From positions 1 to 43,335 of the forward strand of contig WTIP01000109.1 of NCBI GenBank assembly GCA_011525195.1: a DNA stretch of 43,335 bases, given 5' to 3'. Below are positions 42,505-43,335 of this stretch, in pieces. Below the pieces are notes generated by a model. It searched no databases. It saw only the letters and a list, made by a program, of their open reading frames with translations, and was not told the origin of the DNA. This DNA is from Flavobacteriales bacterium (GTDB lineage: Bacteria; Bacteroidota; Bacteroidia; Flavobacteriales; Flavobacteriaceae). The position numbers and the translations under genes are program-made. Positions within the stretch are counted from its first letter, which is position 1; each line of letters opens with the position of its first letter.

Positions 42505-43335
42505 TTACTTTTTAAGTTGTGAGGTGAACGTACTTTCAAATATTTTATCTGCATTGGAAGCTTCAAAACCCTCTCTGCGGTGTTTTCGAAGTAATGCTGA
42601 AGGGTCAAGGTCTTTAAATTCAGGAAGTATACTGCGCTCTGCAAATTCGACATAGCTACCTGAAATCTTTTTTATTGCCCCCTCCGCAAACTGAGCCTCT
42701 ACTTGATTTGCAACAGAACTGCTTTGCCTCAAGAGTCCATCTCCACTGGTTTTAATTTCTCCTCCAGCATTATTTAATTGGATGCCTAGGGATTTCACAA
42801 ATTCATTAAAAGACTCCAATTGTGCATAGACTCCTGGTAAATCATGTACACTAATCGTATAGTGGTTTAAATAATAGCGGTTATAAATCACCCAGGCGGC
42901 ATATTCACTTTCATTTAGCAAAGCTTCATAATCTTCAAGTGCGGGTAAAGACCAAAGGGGTGTTTTAAAGAAAGCAGCCACCTCTTTACTATTATTCAAA
43001 TCTAATCGATCTACAGGGTCTGAGCTTACTGTATGGGTATATTTATAAATGATTTGTTGAACCTCAGGGGATAATAAATTCACTTTGAGTTCACTGATAA
43101 AAATACGCGGCAAATCTTCCCTTGGGGGTGCATACCAATAGGCATCTAATTTTTTGGCTTCAAAATGATAAAAGTCTTTTTTGGTATAGCCGTGTGCTAG
43201 AAATATTTTTTCAAAAGAAGCGATACCTAGGTTTGGAACACCCATCGTTCTGAATGCAATATGATCATTGATGATTTCTGTCTGGCTTTTCACCATTCCT
43301 GCTCTGATCATGCCTTGTGTGATTTTCCGCACATC
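42505..43335 (-). CDS. DUF1338 (HglS-like) 2-oxoadipate dioxygenase/decarboxylase, partial
   Basis: The 277 codons seen contain the DUF1338 metal-site motifs: NDHIAFRTMG, HYTISVHDLPG and SYVEFAERS, supplying two histidines and a glutamate. Characterised members (HglS/YdcJ) convert 2-oxoadipate to D-2-hydroxyglutarate and CO2 using Fe(II) and O2. The reading frame continues to the window edge. The GTG at 43332 gives only about 22 residues before NDHIAF, fewer than I expect for the family, so the true start is probably beyond 43335. It is two bases from the ALDH7 gene, forming a likely lysine-catabolic pair. Confidence 0.85.
   Translation of the reverse strand, partial: DVRKITQGMIRAGMVKSQTEIINDHIAFRTMGVPNLGIASFEKIFLAHGYTKKDFYHFEAKKLDAYWYAPPREDLPRIFISELKVNLLSPEVQQIIYKYTHTVSSDPVDRLDLNNSKEVAAFFKTPLWSLPALEDYEALLNESEYAAWVIYNRYYLNHYTISVHDLPGVYAQLESFNEFVKSLGIQLNNAGGEIKTSGDGLLRQSSSVANQVEAQFAEGAIKKISGSYVEFAERSILPEFKDLDPSALLRKHRREGFEASNADKIFESTFTSQLKK

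Noticed and set aside
1-43335. CRISPR arrays, insertion sequences, phage genes, tRNA or rRNA genes
   Set aside because: I saw no regularly spaced repeats, transposase or integrase motifs, or clear tRNA-like sequences while reading; a tRNA scan would be the decisive check.

Overview
The window is AT-rich, densely packed chromosomal DNA from a member of the Bacteroidota, most likely a (marine) flavobacterium. The evidence is a PorX-type response regulator, an LpxC-FabZ fusion, fused HisB and HisIE enzymes, DUF2911 and M61 proteins, and repeated matches to the Bacteroidota promoter TTG-N17-23-TAnnTTTG. I see no rRNA, tRNA, insertion sequence, prophage or CRISPR array. No stretch over 300 bases lacks a gene; the largest gaps are 9441-9603 (his leader) and 20134-20321 (upstream of the tryptophanase gene).

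Layout. 1-1866 (minus): porX and a tsaE cut by the window edge. 1.9-9.4 kb (plus): an HD phosphohydrolase, then lipid A and fatty acid genes lpxD, lpxC-fabZ and lpxA, then efp, sucD, fabG and an SPFH/prohibitin gene. 9.44-17.08 kb: a complete histidine operon, hisG-D-C-B-H-A-(dinB-like)-F-IE. It is preceded by a well-formed transcription attenuator: promoter, an 18-residue leader peptide with His-Arg-His-His, mutually exclusive hairpins and a terminator. 17.1-20.1 kb: a DUF2461 protein, an M61 peptidase lipoprotein and a small family protein.

20.3-27.3 kb is a tight nine-gene operon. It holds a tryptophanase, an iron-dependent alcohol dehydrogenase, a divergent ribulose-phosphate-epimerase-like protein and a whole phosphotransferase system (EIIA, EIIC, EIIB, HPr, EI). 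No sugar-phosphate kinase is present, so it looks like a self-contained uptake and catabolic unit for an unidentified substrate. The EI gene has no ATG, GTG or TTG at its expected start. This operon is my main candidate for an undescribed system.

27.4-33.8 kb: DUF2911, an amidohydrolase interrupted by two in-frame stops, YbjQ, a 35-residue membrane peptide, a secreted DinB-like protein, a SUI1/YciH protein, ung, a MutS2-like ATPase without Smr domain, and a DCC protein. 33.8-39.1 kb (minus): a dicarboxylate/amino acid symporter, aroC and a large FAD/Fe-S dehydrogenase. 39.1-43.3 kb: a thioredoxin-like lipoprotein (plus), then on the minus strand a rhomboid protease, an antiquitin-type aldehyde dehydrogenase and a DUF1338 (2-oxoadipate to D-2-hydroxyglutarate) enzyme cut by the right edge. 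The last two plus the FAD/Fe-S dehydrogenase could supply three steps of lysine breakdown to 2-oxoglutarate.
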